64,000 bases of DNA from the NCBI RefSeq assembly GCF_018417535.1, contig NZ_CP070977.1:1488001-1552000 (forward strand). The letters are read 5' to 3'. This document shows, in pieces, positions 55,088 through 63,449 of the stretch. Made by a program: the position numbers and the translations under genes. Under the pieces are notes generated by a model. That model made no database searches. It was not told the DNA's origin and was given only the letters and a program-made list of their open reading frames with translations. Numbering within the stretch: the first letter of the stretch is position 1; the number at the start of each line of letters is the position of its first letter. Source of the DNA: Burkholderia pyrrocinia (GTDB taxonomy: Bacteria; Pseudomonadota; Gammaproteobacteria; Burkholderiales; Burkholderiaceae).

Positions 55088-55548
55088 CGTTTCGTATTCG
55101 TATTGTTTGCGCGGCACAGTCGGACACGTTTCCCGCCGCCGTGCCCCGGGCGGCGAAACGGCCTGCGTCGGCCTTCAATGGACGGCCCCCATCGTCGCCG
55201 AGCAGCCCCGATGCGTCAAGCATGCGCGCGGCCCGCCCGCGCGGCGCCAATCTGGCGTTTTCGACGGAAACTCGCGATAATCCGCTGGCCCGATCGCAGC
55301 GAGATCCATTCGAACTGCAAACGGGCACTCGTGCAACAGCCGATTATCACGCCGCCGACCGGCACTTCGCCGCTACGCAACGTGCGTGTAACGGCGAACC
55401 GTCCGATTATCGCGGACCTGCGACAGGCAGCCACGAACTTGAAAAAATTTAAACAAGGGCCGTCCGGCGCGCATCCTGCCGCGCCGGCATTCCGGGATCC
55501 CGTCCACCGCACCTGCGGCCGGGCATGCAGGCAGGAGGCACCGCGCCG
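55088..55548. promoter_or_regulatory. Divergent regulatory region of the ynb-like cluster
   Basis: 461 bp between ynbA-like and plsC-like genes. It contains three copies of a 10-bp motif: CGATAATCCG at 55275 (inverted), CCGATTATCA at 55340 and CCGATTATCG at 55403, about 64 bp apart. An AT-rich stretch (TTGAAAAAATTTAAAC) lies at 55439-55454. Together these suggest shared control of both divergent transcripts. No clear sigma-70 promoter was identified. Confidence 0.45.
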
Positions 55549-56178
55549 ATGAACATCGTCAACGTCTGGCAGCGCGACTTCCTGCTGTCCATCGTGCGGC
55601 TCGTCGCCGGCGCGTATCCGGTCTGGCACCAGGCGCCGCCGTCCCCGACGCAAAAGATCTATTTCTCGAACCATACGAGCCACATCGACACGCTCGCGAT
55701 CCTCGCCGCGCTGCCGCGCAACGTGCGCGCGGTCGTGCGGCCGGTCGCCGCGCGCGACTACTGGGACAGCAGCGACATGAAGCGCCACGTCGCGCAGAAG
55801 CTGCTGAACGTCGTGTTGATCGACCGCCACCGCGAATCCGGCGGCGACCCGCTCGAACCGGTGCGCGACGCGCTGCGGCAAGGCCACTCGATCATCATCT
55901 TCCCGGAAGGCACGCGCGGTGCCGACGTGCTGCCGCAGCCGTTCAAGAGCGGGCTGTTCCATCTCGCGACCGAATTCCCGAACGTCGCGCTCGCGCCCGT
56001 CTATCTCGAGAACCTGCAGCGCATCATGCCGAAGGGCGCGATCTGGCCCGTGCCGCTGATCTGCAAGGTGCACTTCGGCGCGAACGATGCGCTCGGCGAC
56101 CAGGAAGACAAGCCGACGTTCCTCGCCCGTATGCGCGACGCGGTCGTCGCGCTCGCGCCGCAGCGGCCCGCGGGCTGA
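55549..56178 (+). CDS. PlsC-like 1-acylglycerol-3-phosphate acyltransferase
   Basis: 209 residues. It has the acyltransferase HX4D motif (NHTSHID, H42-D47) and the substrate-binding FPEGTRG (118-124). It should acylate a glycerol-phosphate or similar lipid acceptor at the inner membrane. It probably supplies phosphatidate to the adjacent CdsA-like enzyme (37 nt downstream). The ATG at 55549 follows AGGAGG at 10 nt; an in-frame ATG at 55525 lies upstream of that site. It is unlikely to be the cell's main PlsC, which in this genus is expected elsewhere; that is inference. Confidence 0.87.
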   Translation: MNIVNVWQRDFLLSIVRLVAGAYPVWHQAPPSPTQKIYFSNHTSHIDTLAILAALPRNVRAVVRPVAARDYWDSSDMKRHVAQKLLNVVLIDRHRESGGDPLEPVRDALRQGHSIIIFPEGTRGADVLPQPFKSGLFHLATEFPNVALAPVYLENLQRIMPKGAIWPVPLICKVHFGANDALGDQEDKPTFLARMRDAVVALAPQRPAG

Positions 56179-56215
56179 ACGCGGCGCCCTCCTCTCCCTT
56201 TTTCCGGATATCCCC

Positions 56216-57145
56216 ATGCGAACTCTTTTCTGGGAACTGGTCGCGGGCGTCACGGGCGTGCTCGTCGTCGCCACCGTGATCGGCGCGATCCTCGGCGCGC
56301 GCAGCGGCGGCACGAGCTCGACCATCGTCAACCTGAACCAGCGCATCCGCGCGTGGTGGGCGATGATCGCGATCATGGCCATCGCGATCGGCCTCGGCAA
56401 CAACGTCACGTATCTCGTGTTCGCGCTGCTGTCGTACCTGACGCTGCGCGAATTCATCACGCTCACGCCGACCACCGCGAGCGACCACACGACGCTGTTC
56501 ATCGCGTTCTTCGTCGCGATCCCCGTGCAGTACCTGCTGCTCGGGATCAACTGGTACGGGATGTATTCGATCTTCGTACCCGTGCACCTGTTCTTCGCGA
56601 TGTCGCTCGTATCGGCGCTCACGCAGGACACGCGCGAATTCCTGAGCCGCAACGCGAAGATCAACTGGGCGCTGATGGTGTGCGTGTACGGCCTGAGCCA
56701 CGCGCCGGCCGTGCTGATCCTCGACATTCCGCACTACGCGGGGCAGAACGCGCTGCTGCTGTTCTTCTTCCTGGTCGTCGTGCAGATCAGCGACGTGCTG
56801 CAGTACGTCGTCGGCAAGCTGTTCGGACGCCGCAAGATCGCGCCGCAACTGTCGCCGTCGAAGACGATCGAAGGCTTCGTCGGCGGCGGCCTGCTCGCGA
56901 CGCTGTGCGGCGCGTCGCTGTATCGCGTGACGCCGTTCAGCTTCGGCGCGGCGTTCGGGATCTCGCTCGCGATCGTGATCGCAGGCTTCGTCGGCGGGCT
57001 CGTGCTGTCGGCCGTCAAGCGCTCGCTCGGCACGAAGGACTGGGGCTCGATGATCGCGGGCCACGGCGGGATGCTCGATCGCGTCGACTCGATCTGCTTC
57101 GCCGCGCCGGTGTTCTTTCACCTCGTGCGCTACCTGTACGTGTGA
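56216..57145 (+). CDS. ynbB: CdsA-like phosphatidate cytidylyltransferase (YnbB-like)
   Basis: 309 residues with about eight membrane helices. The CdsA signature is present at the C-terminus (SAVKRSLGTKDWGSM, then GHGGMLDRVDS) and LSPSKTIEGFVGG upstream. It makes CDP-diacylglycerol from CTP and phosphatidate. By context it matches E. coli YnbB, a CdsA paralogue, rather than the essential CdsA. It probably feeds the divergent YnbA-like transferase. No strong ribosome site is seen before the ATG at 56216. Confidence 0.87.
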   Translation: MRTLFWELVAGVTGVLVVATVIGAILGARSGGTSSTIVNLNQRIRAWWAMIAIMAIAIGLGNNVTYLVFALLSYLTLREFITLTPTTASDHTTLFIAFFVAIPVQYLLLGINWYGMYSIFVPVHLFFAMSLVSALTQDTREFLSRNAKINWALMVCVYGLSHAPAVLILDIPHYAGQNALLLFFFLVVVQISDVLQYVVGKLFGRRKIAPQLSPSKTIEGFVGGGLLATLCGASLYRVTPFSFGAAFGISLAIVIAGFVGGLVLSAVKRSLGTKDWGSMIAGHGGMLDRVDSICFAAPVFFHLVRYLYV

Positions 57146-57149
57146 TGCG

Positions 57150-57170
57150 CGGGCGGCGCAACGCCGCCCG
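57150..57170. terminator. Hairpin between convergent genes
   Basis: A perfect 9-bp GC stem (57150-57158 with 57162-57170) and a 3-nt loop, 5 nt after the ynbB-like stop, with only TTCC following. Possibly a weak terminator for one or both convergent transcripts. Confidence 0.4.
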
Positions 57171-57187
57171 TTCCGGCGCGCGCAGGC

Positions 57188-58003
57188 TCAATACCCTTCG
57201 CGCAATGCCTTCGGCACGATGTAGCGGCCGCGCGCCGCGTCGAACTTCACCGAAAAACGCGCGTGGACGTCCTTGTCGCCGCGCGTGCCCGTTTCCGTGA
57301 CCGTCAGCGGATAGACGTCGCCGGTGCCCGCCGTATCGGGCACGATCGTGAACGTGCGGCTCTCGCAATGCGACTTCGCGTTCCCGCAATCGAGCGATCC
57401 CGAATTGTCGAGCGCTTCGTTGATGCGCGGCGCCGCTTCGACGATCGCATTGCCGATCGGCAGCCAGATCGACCGGCTCGCCTGCGTGTAGCCCTGCAGC
57501 GTGATCCCGTCGCCGATGACGAACCCGAACAGGTGCGGCCCGAGCCGCTCGATGCGCACGGTGCCCGGTTCGCCGTGCTTGCCCGATGCGATATCCGTCT
57601 TCTTCACGACCGGCTCGAGCGTCTTGCCGTCCGGCGCCGGCTTCAGCACGTACAGATCGATCGTGCCGGCCGTGCCGTCGGAATCCATGCCCGGCATCCC
57701 GTTCTGCACGGCCGCTTCGGTCTCGCCGCACATCGCGAGCAGATACCGCGGGCCGTCCGCGGTCGCGACACGCAGCGAGCCGCACGGCGAATAGATGAAA
57801 TCGCCCGCGTCCGACTGCCAGCCCTTGCGGTCCGCGCGCCACTTGCCGTAATTGTCGTGGATGAACGTCTGCAACTGACCGTCGGGACGGACCGGATCGG
57901 CCGCGTAGACGGGCGACAACGCCGAGAGCGCGGTGAGCACCGCGAGTGCGGCGAGCGAAGCCGCGAACGGCTTGCTGCGTGTTTTTCGATGCTGGACAGT
58001 CAT
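57188..58003 (-). CDS. Exported protein of unknown function
   Basis: 271 residues. A signal peptide (KPFAASLAALAVLTALSALS, cleavage after YAA or nearby) precedes a soluble periplasmic domain. Four cysteines (SPCGSL, AMCGET, LDCGNAKSHCES) could form disulfides. It has a WRADRKGWQSDAGDFIYSPCG stretch and ends FSVKFDAARGRYIVPKALREGY. I do not recognise the family. It lies 62 nt downstream of another exported-protein gene in the same direction; the two probably form an operon. Confidence 0.75.
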   Translation of the reverse strand: MTVQHRKTRSKPFAASLAALAVLTALSALSPVYAADPVRPDGQLQTFIHDNYGKWRADRKGWQSDAGDFIYSPCGSLRVATADGPRYLLAMCGETEAAVQNGMPGMDSDGTAGTIDLYVLKPAPDGKTLEPVVKKTDIASGKHGEPGTVRIERLGPHLFGFVIGDGITLQGYTQASRSIWLPIGNAIVEAAPRINEALDNSGSLDCGNAKSHCESRTFTIVPDTAGTGDVYPLTVTETGTRGDKDVHARFSVKFDAARGRYIVPKALREGY

Positions 58004-58065
58004 GACGGGCGTACGGTTGGGTCGGATTGGAAAGACGTTCAGCGGATGGCTGCGGGCGCGCACGA

Positions 58066-58821
58066 TCAGGGTTGGCGCGGCGCGATGCCGGTGCCGTCCG
58101 GCTTCAGCCGCGTAGTTTGCACCCATCCTTCGGCGATGCCGTTGGTGCGCGGATTCAGGTAGACCACCGACGTGAAACGGCCGTATCCGGTTCGCGCATC
58201 GACGTGATCGTGCTCGACGATGAACAACCCATCGATCCGGCATGCGTCGTCGGGTGCGGAAAAGAACGGCAGGCGCCCCTTGCCCGTCACGACGCGGCCC
58301 GCGTTGCTACCCGTCGCGTAATCGCCCTGCGCTTGCGCGCGACGGTTCAGCGCATCGCAATCGACAGCGCCGTGCACGGGCGCGGCCGGTGCAGTACACG
58401 CGGACACGAAGCGCGACAGCGCGTGCCGGTCGATCGCCAGCACGTCCGGCCGGTCGGGATCGCGCGTGACGTCGAGCGCACGCATCGCTTGCGTGTCGAG
58501 CGTCACCCAGCCGATCGTCGCTTCCTGGTTCGGCGTACCCGGATGGTCGGGCATGACGAACAGGCGGATCCGGAAGATGTTGCCATCGCGCTCGTCCACA
58601 TCGGCGTGGATCGCGCGCCGGTCCATCGCGGTCTGCCGCAGCGCCGGCACGATCAGTTGCGTCAACTGGTCGTTGCACGACGCCGGCGGCGCGGCAGCGG
58701 CCGACTGCGCGGCCGCCGCGCCCAGACATGCCAGCGCGACGCGCCCGGCGACGGCCGCGAACCGGCGACGACACACGGCCTCGCCATTCGCGCCGGCCGA
58801 CGTTACGATCTCGTTCTTCAT
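58066..58821 (-). CDS. Exported protein of unknown function
   Basis: 251 residues. The N-terminus is a long signal peptide (RFAAVAGRVALACLGAAAAQ, cleavage around AAA). The mature part starts PPASCNDQLTQLIVPALRQTAMDR and contains three further Cys (SACTAP, VDCDAL, DDACRIDG), with a C-terminal block YGRFTSVVYLNPRTNGIAEGWVQTTRL. The family is not recognised. It is first of two tandem exported-protein genes. The ATG at 58821 gives the only sensible signal sequence. Confidence 0.75.
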   Translation of the reverse strand: MKNEIVTSAGANGEAVCRRRFAAVAGRVALACLGAAAAQSAAAAPPASCNDQLTQLIVPALRQTAMDRRAIHADVDERDGNIFRIRLFVMPDHPGTPNQEATIGWVTLDTQAMRALDVTRDPDRPDVLAIDRHALSRFVSACTAPAAPVHGAVDCDALNRRAQAQGDYATGSNAGRVVTGKGRLPFFSAPDDACRIDGLFIVEHDHVDARTGYGRFTSVVYLNPRTNGIAEGWVQTTRLKPDGTGIAPRQP

Positions 58822-59044
58822 TGCAGGATCCGGTCGATGCGCGCGGCCCGTGCCGCGCGCGCGGGCATGCACCCGCGAGCCCGTAGCGTACACGCACGGC
58901 GCGGCATCGCAAGCGCGCATCGTCAACGAGAGCCTCGTCACCGACGCGACACTCGGCGAGCGCACGCGCTGCGAGCTGTTCGACCGGGCGCTGATCGACG
59001 GCTGGCCGCATCGCCCGCCGATACCGTGTATCGGCCACGCCGTC

Positions 59045-59073
59045 TGGGCAAACGCGACACCGGTCACTATCCT
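59045..59073 (+). promoter_or_regulatory. Candidate promoter of a possible small RNA
   Basis: TGGGCA (59045-59050), a 17-nt spacer and TATCCT (59068-59073), each 4 of 6 matches. It would start RNA near 59080 and is proposed only because an orphan terminator lies 110 nt downstream. Confidence 0.25.
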
Positions 59074-59079
59074 TGCCGA

Positions 59080-59217
59080 ATCGGATTGTGCTCGTCCGTC
59101 CACGATACGCACCGGCCGAAACGGAACGGGCGACGCATGGTGGCCTGGGTTCCGATGGCACATCCTCGTCAGTCAGGACCGGTTCGCCGACCCTTGCAGA
59201 AGGGTCGGCGTTTTTTT
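59080..59217 (+). ncRNA. Possible small RNA ending in an orphan terminator
   Basis: A predicted transcript of about 138 nt. The 3' end is a textbook intrinsic terminator (59185-59217) with no protein gene upstream on this strand for about 2 kb. None of the three plus-strand frames ends just before the hairpin; open frames run across it. The 5' end is a guess from a weak promoter. No known RNA family was recognised. Confidence 0.35.
59185..59217 (+). terminator. Orphan intrinsic terminator
   Basis: A perfect 11-bp stem CGCCGACCCTT/AAGGGTCGGCG, loop GCAG, then seven T. It lies in a 666-bp gene-free interval (58822-59487), about 270 bp upstream of the nitrilase-family gene and far from any plus-strand gene upstream. 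On the minus strand it would lack a T run. The rest of the interval shows no convincing gene. Confidence 0.85.
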
Positions 59218-59487
59218 ACGTCTCCATTCATCGCGGCTGCAAATCCCGAAGCGCGGCGCGACCTCCCGGTCGAATCCACGATCGCCGGCCTCCCCGCGCA
59301 ACCCGCTCCCGCAACCGTTGACCGTCGCATGCGGCCGCGCACGAATCGACGACCGGTCGCGGGATCAATACCCCCTACGGGTTAATGCGTCGGCGGGATG
59401 GGAAACCGCAGGGTTCGGCGCATACTAGGGCCTCGTTTCAACCGCTCCGCCGCGTGCCGCGACGGGCCACTGCCACCGAAATCGCCC

Positions 59488-60309
59488 ATGAAACTGAAGC
59501 TCGACATCGTCCAGCTCGCCGGTCGCGACGGCGACACGCACTACAACCTGCAGCGCACGCTGGAAGCGATCGCGACCACCGCGCCCGGCACCGACATCGT
59601 GATGTTTCCGGAAGCGCAGCTCACCGGCTTCCTCGATCCGTCGAATCTCGCCGAAGTCGCCGAGCCGCTCGACGGCCCGAGCATCGGCGCGGTCATCGCG
59701 GCCGCGCGCGCACGCGACGTTGCCGTCGTGGTCGGGCTGATCGAGAACGATGGCGGCCGCTTCTACAACACGACCGTATTCGTGACGCCGGACGGCATCG
59801 CGCTGCGCTATCGCAAGACGCATCTGTGGGTGAGCGAGCGCGGCGTCGTGCTGCCCGGCGACCGCTACGCGACGGTCGAATGGCGCGGCGCGCGGATTGG
59901 CCTGCTGATCTGCTACGACAGCGAATTTCCCGAAACCGGCCGCGCGCTTGCCGCACTCGGCGCGCAGTTGATTCTCATCACCGACGGCAACATGGAACCG
60001 TACCACTACGTCCACCGCACGTCGGCGTCGGCCCGCGCGATGGAGAACCAGGTGTTCGCGGTGGTCGCCAATCGCGTCGGCGACAGCACGCACGACGTCG
60101 TGTTCGCGGGCGGCAGCCTCGCGGTCGATCCGTTCGGCAACGTGATCTTCGAAGCGGGCGGCACCGAATCGCGTCACGCGGTCGAGCTCGATTTCGACCA
60201 GCTCATCGCGTCGCGCGCGGTCTACGATTATCGCAAGGATCAGCGCCTGCACGTCGCCGGCGAGCGCATCGAGCACGCGGACGGGCGTCGCGAGCTGCTG
60301 ATTCCGTGA
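59488..60309 (+). CDS. Nitrilase-superfamily carbon-nitrogen hydrolase
   Basis: 273 residues. The complete Glu-Lys-Cys catalytic triad is E42 (MFPEAQLTG), K110 (RYRKTHLW) and C142 (LICYDSEFPE). The fold is complete, and RTSASARAMENQVFAVVANRVG fits the amidase branches (Nit/omega-amidase or carbamoylase type). It hydrolyses an amide or carbamoyl C-N bond; the substrate is unknown. The start MKLKLDIVQLAG at 59488 fits the family; the upstream in-frame ATG at 59398 adds a basic extension. Confidence 0.9.
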   Translation: MKLKLDIVQLAGRDGDTHYNLQRTLEAIATTAPGTDIVMFPEAQLTGFLDPSNLAEVAEPLDGPSIGAVIAAARARDVAVVVGLIENDGGRFYNTTVFVTPDGIALRYRKTHLWVSERGVVLPGDRYATVEWRGARIGLLICYDSEFPETGRALAALGAQLILITDGNMEPYHYVHRTSASARAMENQVFAVVANRVGDSTHDVVFAGGSLAVDPFGNVIFEAGGTESRHAVELDFDQLIASRAVYDYRKDQRLHVAGERIEHADGRRELLIP

Positions 60310-60343
60310 CCGGGTGCCCGCACCCCGGCGGCGACGTCGTCCG

Positions 60344-60658
60344 TCACGCCGGGTCGGGCACCTCGATCGCCAGCAACGCCGAACTGACCGACTTGCCGTG
60401 CGCATCGAGCGCGAGCGAGCGCGTCACGCCGCCGCCGAGCGCATCGCGCAGCACGAAGTTGAACGCACCCAGCGCCGGCAATTCATGACGCACGACATCG
60501 CCGTGCACGATGTCCGCGAGCCACGCCTTCACCTTGCCGGCATCCAGATGCGCGCGCAGATGGTCGTAATGACGCGGATCGCGGCAGATGACCGACACGT
60601 TCAGCGTATTGCCCTTGTCGCCGGTGCGCGCATGCGCGAGTTCACGCAGTTGCATCAT
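60344..60658 (-). CDS. AtuA-related protein (AtuA C-terminal-like domain)
   Basis: 104 residues, starting MMQLRELAHARTGDKGNTLNVSVICRD, the signature of the small domain that in many bacteria is fused to or follows AtuA/DUF1446 proteins. The exact biochemical role is unknown. The start overlaps the stop of the AtuA-like gene by 4 nt, so the two are coupled and likely work as one unit. Confidence 0.85.
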   Translation of the reverse strand: MMQLRELAHARTGDKGNTLNVSVICRDPRHYDHLRAHLDAGKVKAWLADIVHGDVVRHELPALGAFNFVLRDALGGGVTRSLALDAHGKSVSSALLAIEVPDPA

Positions 60659-62013
60659 GCCTCCACGAACGAAAACGACGGCGTCACGGCCGCGCGCGGC
60701 AGCAGCACCGACTGCACGGCGATCACCTCGCGGGTCGACTTGAACGCGCCGCCGCCGCCGGCTGGCCCGTTCGTATAGAGCGTCTCGACCTCGTTGCCGA
60801 TCCGCGCCGCTTCATCGGCACTCGCCGCGCGGCCGGCCACCCGCACGCGCACCTCGGCCGGCTCGCCGCGCACGGGCGGCGTCGCGGCGCCATACAGCGA
60901 ATCGACGCCGATCAGGTCGAAGCGCAGCTCGGTCGCGGCGACGCCGGTCAGCGCCAGCCGCTCGCGGACGATGTCGAGCGCGAGACGCGCGCGTGCGAGC
61001 GCGCCGGGGCCGCCGTACGAGATCTGGCCTTCGCCGATGTAGCCGTCGACGTAAGCCACCGACACCTTCAGCGTATCGGGCCGCGCGGTGCCGCGCCCGC
61101 CCGCCACGCGCACGCGATCCGTCGCCTCCTCGTCAACCGCGACACCTGTGAAATCCGCAACGACGTCCGGCTGCAGATACCGCGCCGGATCGTGAATCTC
61201 GTAGAGCAGTTGTTCCTTGCAGGTCGCCGCGCTCACGCGGCCGCCCGCATGCGGCACCTTCGTGATCACGACCGAGCCGTCGGCCGCGACTTCGCCGATC
61301 GGGAACCCGAGCCGGGCGAGATCCGGCACGTCCTTGTAGCCGGGATCGGCGAAATAGCCGCCCGTCACCTGCCCCGCGCATTCGAGCAGATGGCCGACGA
61401 CCGTCGCCTGCCCGAGCGTGTCCCAGTCGTCCATCCGCCAGCCGAACGCGTGGATCAGCGGCGCGGCGAACAGCGACGGATCGGCGACACGCCCGGTCAG
61501 CACGACGTCCGCGCCGGCCGCGAGCGCGTCGACGATCGGCGCGGCGCCGAGGTACGCATTCGCGGACACGATGCGGTCGCGATACGCGGCGACTTCGTCG
61601 CCCGATTCCTCGAACCGGAACGCGCCGCGCAGCACGACGTCGAGCACGTCGTCGCCTTCGACCGCCGCGACCTTCAGCCCCGCGATGCCGAGCGATTGTG
61701 CGATCTGCGCGGTGCGCGTTGCCGCTGCGCGCGGGTTCGCCGCCCCCATGTTCGACACGATGCGCACGCCATTCGGCACGGCGACCGGCAGCACCGCACG
61801 CATCCGCGCGTCGAGCAACGGATCGTAGCCGAGCGCCGGGTCCTTGCGCCGCGCCTGCTGCGCGATCGCGATCGTACGCTCGGCGAGGCATTCGAAGACG
61901 AGATAGTCGAGCTGCCCGTGTTCGGCCAGTTCGACCGCGGGCTCGATCCGGTCGCCCGAGTAGCCGGCACCCGCGCCGATGCGCACGCGCCGTTCAGGTT
62001 GCTTTGCTGTCAT
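60655..62013 (-). CDS. Acyclic terpene utilisation AtuA-family protein (DUF1446)
   Basis: 452 residues with the DUF1446 start VRIGAGAGYSGDRIEPAVELAEHGQLDYLVFECLAERT and the later block ADVVLTGRVADPSLFAAPLIH. AtuA is needed for citronellol/geraniol breakdown in Pseudomonas, but the family is broad. Here no acyl-CoA carboxylase genes are adjacent; the partners are a CitMHS transporter and a LysR gene. A role in breakdown of a branched or tricarboxylic acid is therefore more likely than terpene use. That is inference. Confidence 0.85.
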   Translation of the reverse strand: MTAKQPERRVRIGAGAGYSGDRIEPAVELAEHGQLDYLVFECLAERTIAIAQQARRKDPALGYDPLLDARMRAVLPVAVPNGVRIVSNMGAANPRAAATRTAQIAQSLGIAGLKVAAVEGDDVLDVVLRGAFRFEESGDEVAAYRDRIVSANAYLGAAPIVDALAAGADVVLTGRVADPSLFAAPLIHAFGWRMDDWDTLGQATVVGHLLECAGQVTGGYFADPGYKDVPDLARLGFPIGEVAADGSVVITKVPHAGGRVSAATCKEQLLYEIHDPARYLQPDVVADFTGVAVDEEATDRVRVAGGRGTARPDTLKVSVAYVDGYIGEGQISYGGPGALARARLALDIVRERLALTGVAATELRFDLIGVDSLYGAATPPVRGEPAEVRVRVAGRAASADEAARIGNEVETLYTNGPAGGGGAFKSTREVIAVQSVLLPRAAVTPSFSFVEA

Positions 62014-62053
62014 GTCCGTACCGTCGTCCGGCGGGTTTCGCCGCCGGAAAAAA

Positions 62054-63352
62054 TCAAAAGATGCCCAGCACGACGCACGCGATCGTCATCACGATCGAGG
62101 CGCCGAACAGCAGCGGGAACGTGAATTTCTGATGCTCGGCCAGCTCGATGCCGCACAGGCCGACGACGAGGAACGTCGCGGGCGTCAGCGGGCTGACCGG
62201 AAACCCGGTCGTCATCTGGCCGAGCAATGCGGCCTGCCCGACCTGCACGGCCGGCACGCCGAGCTGGCCGGCCACCTCCGCGATCACCGGCAGCACGCCG
62301 AAGTAGAACGAATCGGGATCGAACAGCATGCTGAGCGGCATCGACGCGAAACCGAGCACCACCGGAATGTGGCCGGCCATCGACGGCGGCACGAAGCCGA
62401 CCGCGGCCTGCGCCATCGCCTTCAGCATCCCGCTGCCCTGCATGATCCCCGTGAACACGCCGGCCGCGAGCAGGATGCCGGCCATCATCAGCGCCGCGCG
62501 CGCATGTGCGTCGATGCGCTTTCTCTGCATGTCGACGTCCGGGTAATTCACCATCAGCGCGATGCACAGCCCGACCATGAACATGATCGCGGGTGGGATC
62601 TTCTCGCCCATCACGACCATCGTGCCGAGCACGACGAGCGTCAGCACGAGGTTGAACCAGAACAGGTGCGGCCGGCGCAGCGCCTGCTCGTCGGGCGTCA
62701 GCTCGCGCGTCGGCAGCGGGATCGACGCATCGTCACGCGACAGGCCGAGCCGCTTCTCCTCGCGCCGCCCGAGCCAGTACGCGACGCCGAACACGAACAC
62801 GAGCCCGATCGCCTGGACCGGGATCAGCGGATTGAACAGCGCCGACACCGGCAGGTGCAGCGACGCCGACGCGCGGATCATCGGCCCCGTCCACGGCAGG
62901 AAGTTGATGCCGGCGGCCATCGACACCGCCGCGGCCAGCACGCGCCGGTCCATCTTCAGCCGGTCGTACAGCGGCAGCACGGCCGGGATCGTCACGAGAA
63001 AACAGACGGCGCCCGAGCCGTCGAGATGGATCAGCAGCGCGAGCAGCGTCGTGCCCATCACGATGCGCGTCGGCCGCGTGCCGACCGCGCGCAGGATCCG
63101 GTCGATGATCGGGTCGAGCGTGCCGGCATCGGTGATCGTCCCGAAATACAGGATCGCGAACACGAACATCCCGACGACGGGCGCGAGGCCCTTCAGCCCG
63201 TCGACGACGAACTTGCTGGTGTGCAGCCCGAAGCCGCCGATCAGCGACGCGGCGATCGGCACGACGATCAGCGCGACGAGCGGCGACATCCGCTTCGACA
63301 GAATCGCGGCCAGCAGCACGACGATCGTGCCAAGCCCGAGTAACGGCAGCAT
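62054..63352 (-). CDS. CitMHS-family citrate/tricarboxylate transporter
   Basis: A 432-residue inner-membrane transporter with about 12 helices. CitMHS marks are FGTITDAGTLDPIIDRIL, LIHLDGSGAVCFLVTIPAVLPLYDRL and FDPDSFYFGVLPVI. Family members carry metal-citrate complexes or related tri/dicarboxylates with protons. First gene of the operon with the AtuA-like pair (40 nt to the next start), diverging from a LysR gene. Confidence 0.9.
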   Translation of the reverse strand: MLPLLGLGTIVVLLAAILSKRMSPLVALIVVPIAASLIGGFGLHTSKFVVDGLKGLAPVVGMFVFAILYFGTITDAGTLDPIIDRILRAVGTRPTRIVMGTTLLALLIHLDGSGAVCFLVTIPAVLPLYDRLKMDRRVLAAAVSMAAGINFLPWTGPMIRASASLHLPVSALFNPLIPVQAIGLVFVFGVAYWLGRREEKRLGLSRDDASIPLPTRELTPDEQALRRPHLFWFNLVLTLVVLGTMVVMGEKIPPAIMFMVGLCIALMVNYPDVDMQRKRIDAHARAALMMAGILLAAGVFTGIMQGSGMLKAMAQAAVGFVPPSMAGHIPVVLGFASMPLSMLFDPDSFYFGVLPVIAEVAGQLGVPAVQVGQAALLGQMTTGFPVSPLTPATFLVVGLCGIELAEHQKFTFPLLFGASIVMTIACVVLGIF

Positions 63353-63419
63353 CCGTGTCTCCTACCTTGTCTTTTGTTGGAGACGAGCGTAAGGTCGGCG
63401 CAGCGATAGCACAATTGAA

Positions 63420-63439
63420 ATGATTTGATCGCAGCAATC
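63420..63439. promoter_or_regulatory. Candidate LysR-binding dyad
   Basis: TGATT (63420-63424) and AATCA (63435-63439) form a 5-bp dyad 10 nt apart, in the 97-bp divergent region between the CitMHS gene and lysR, 10 bp before the lysR ATG. The layout suits a LysR-type autoregulatory site. Confidence 0.35.
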
Positions 63440-63449
63440 ACGAACTGTT

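Noticed and set aside
58466..59428. Possible plus-strand gene with a coding-like stretch near 58910-59070
   Set aside because: The middle has good codon bias, but the frame has no plausible start, runs through the orphan terminator and matches no family I recognise.
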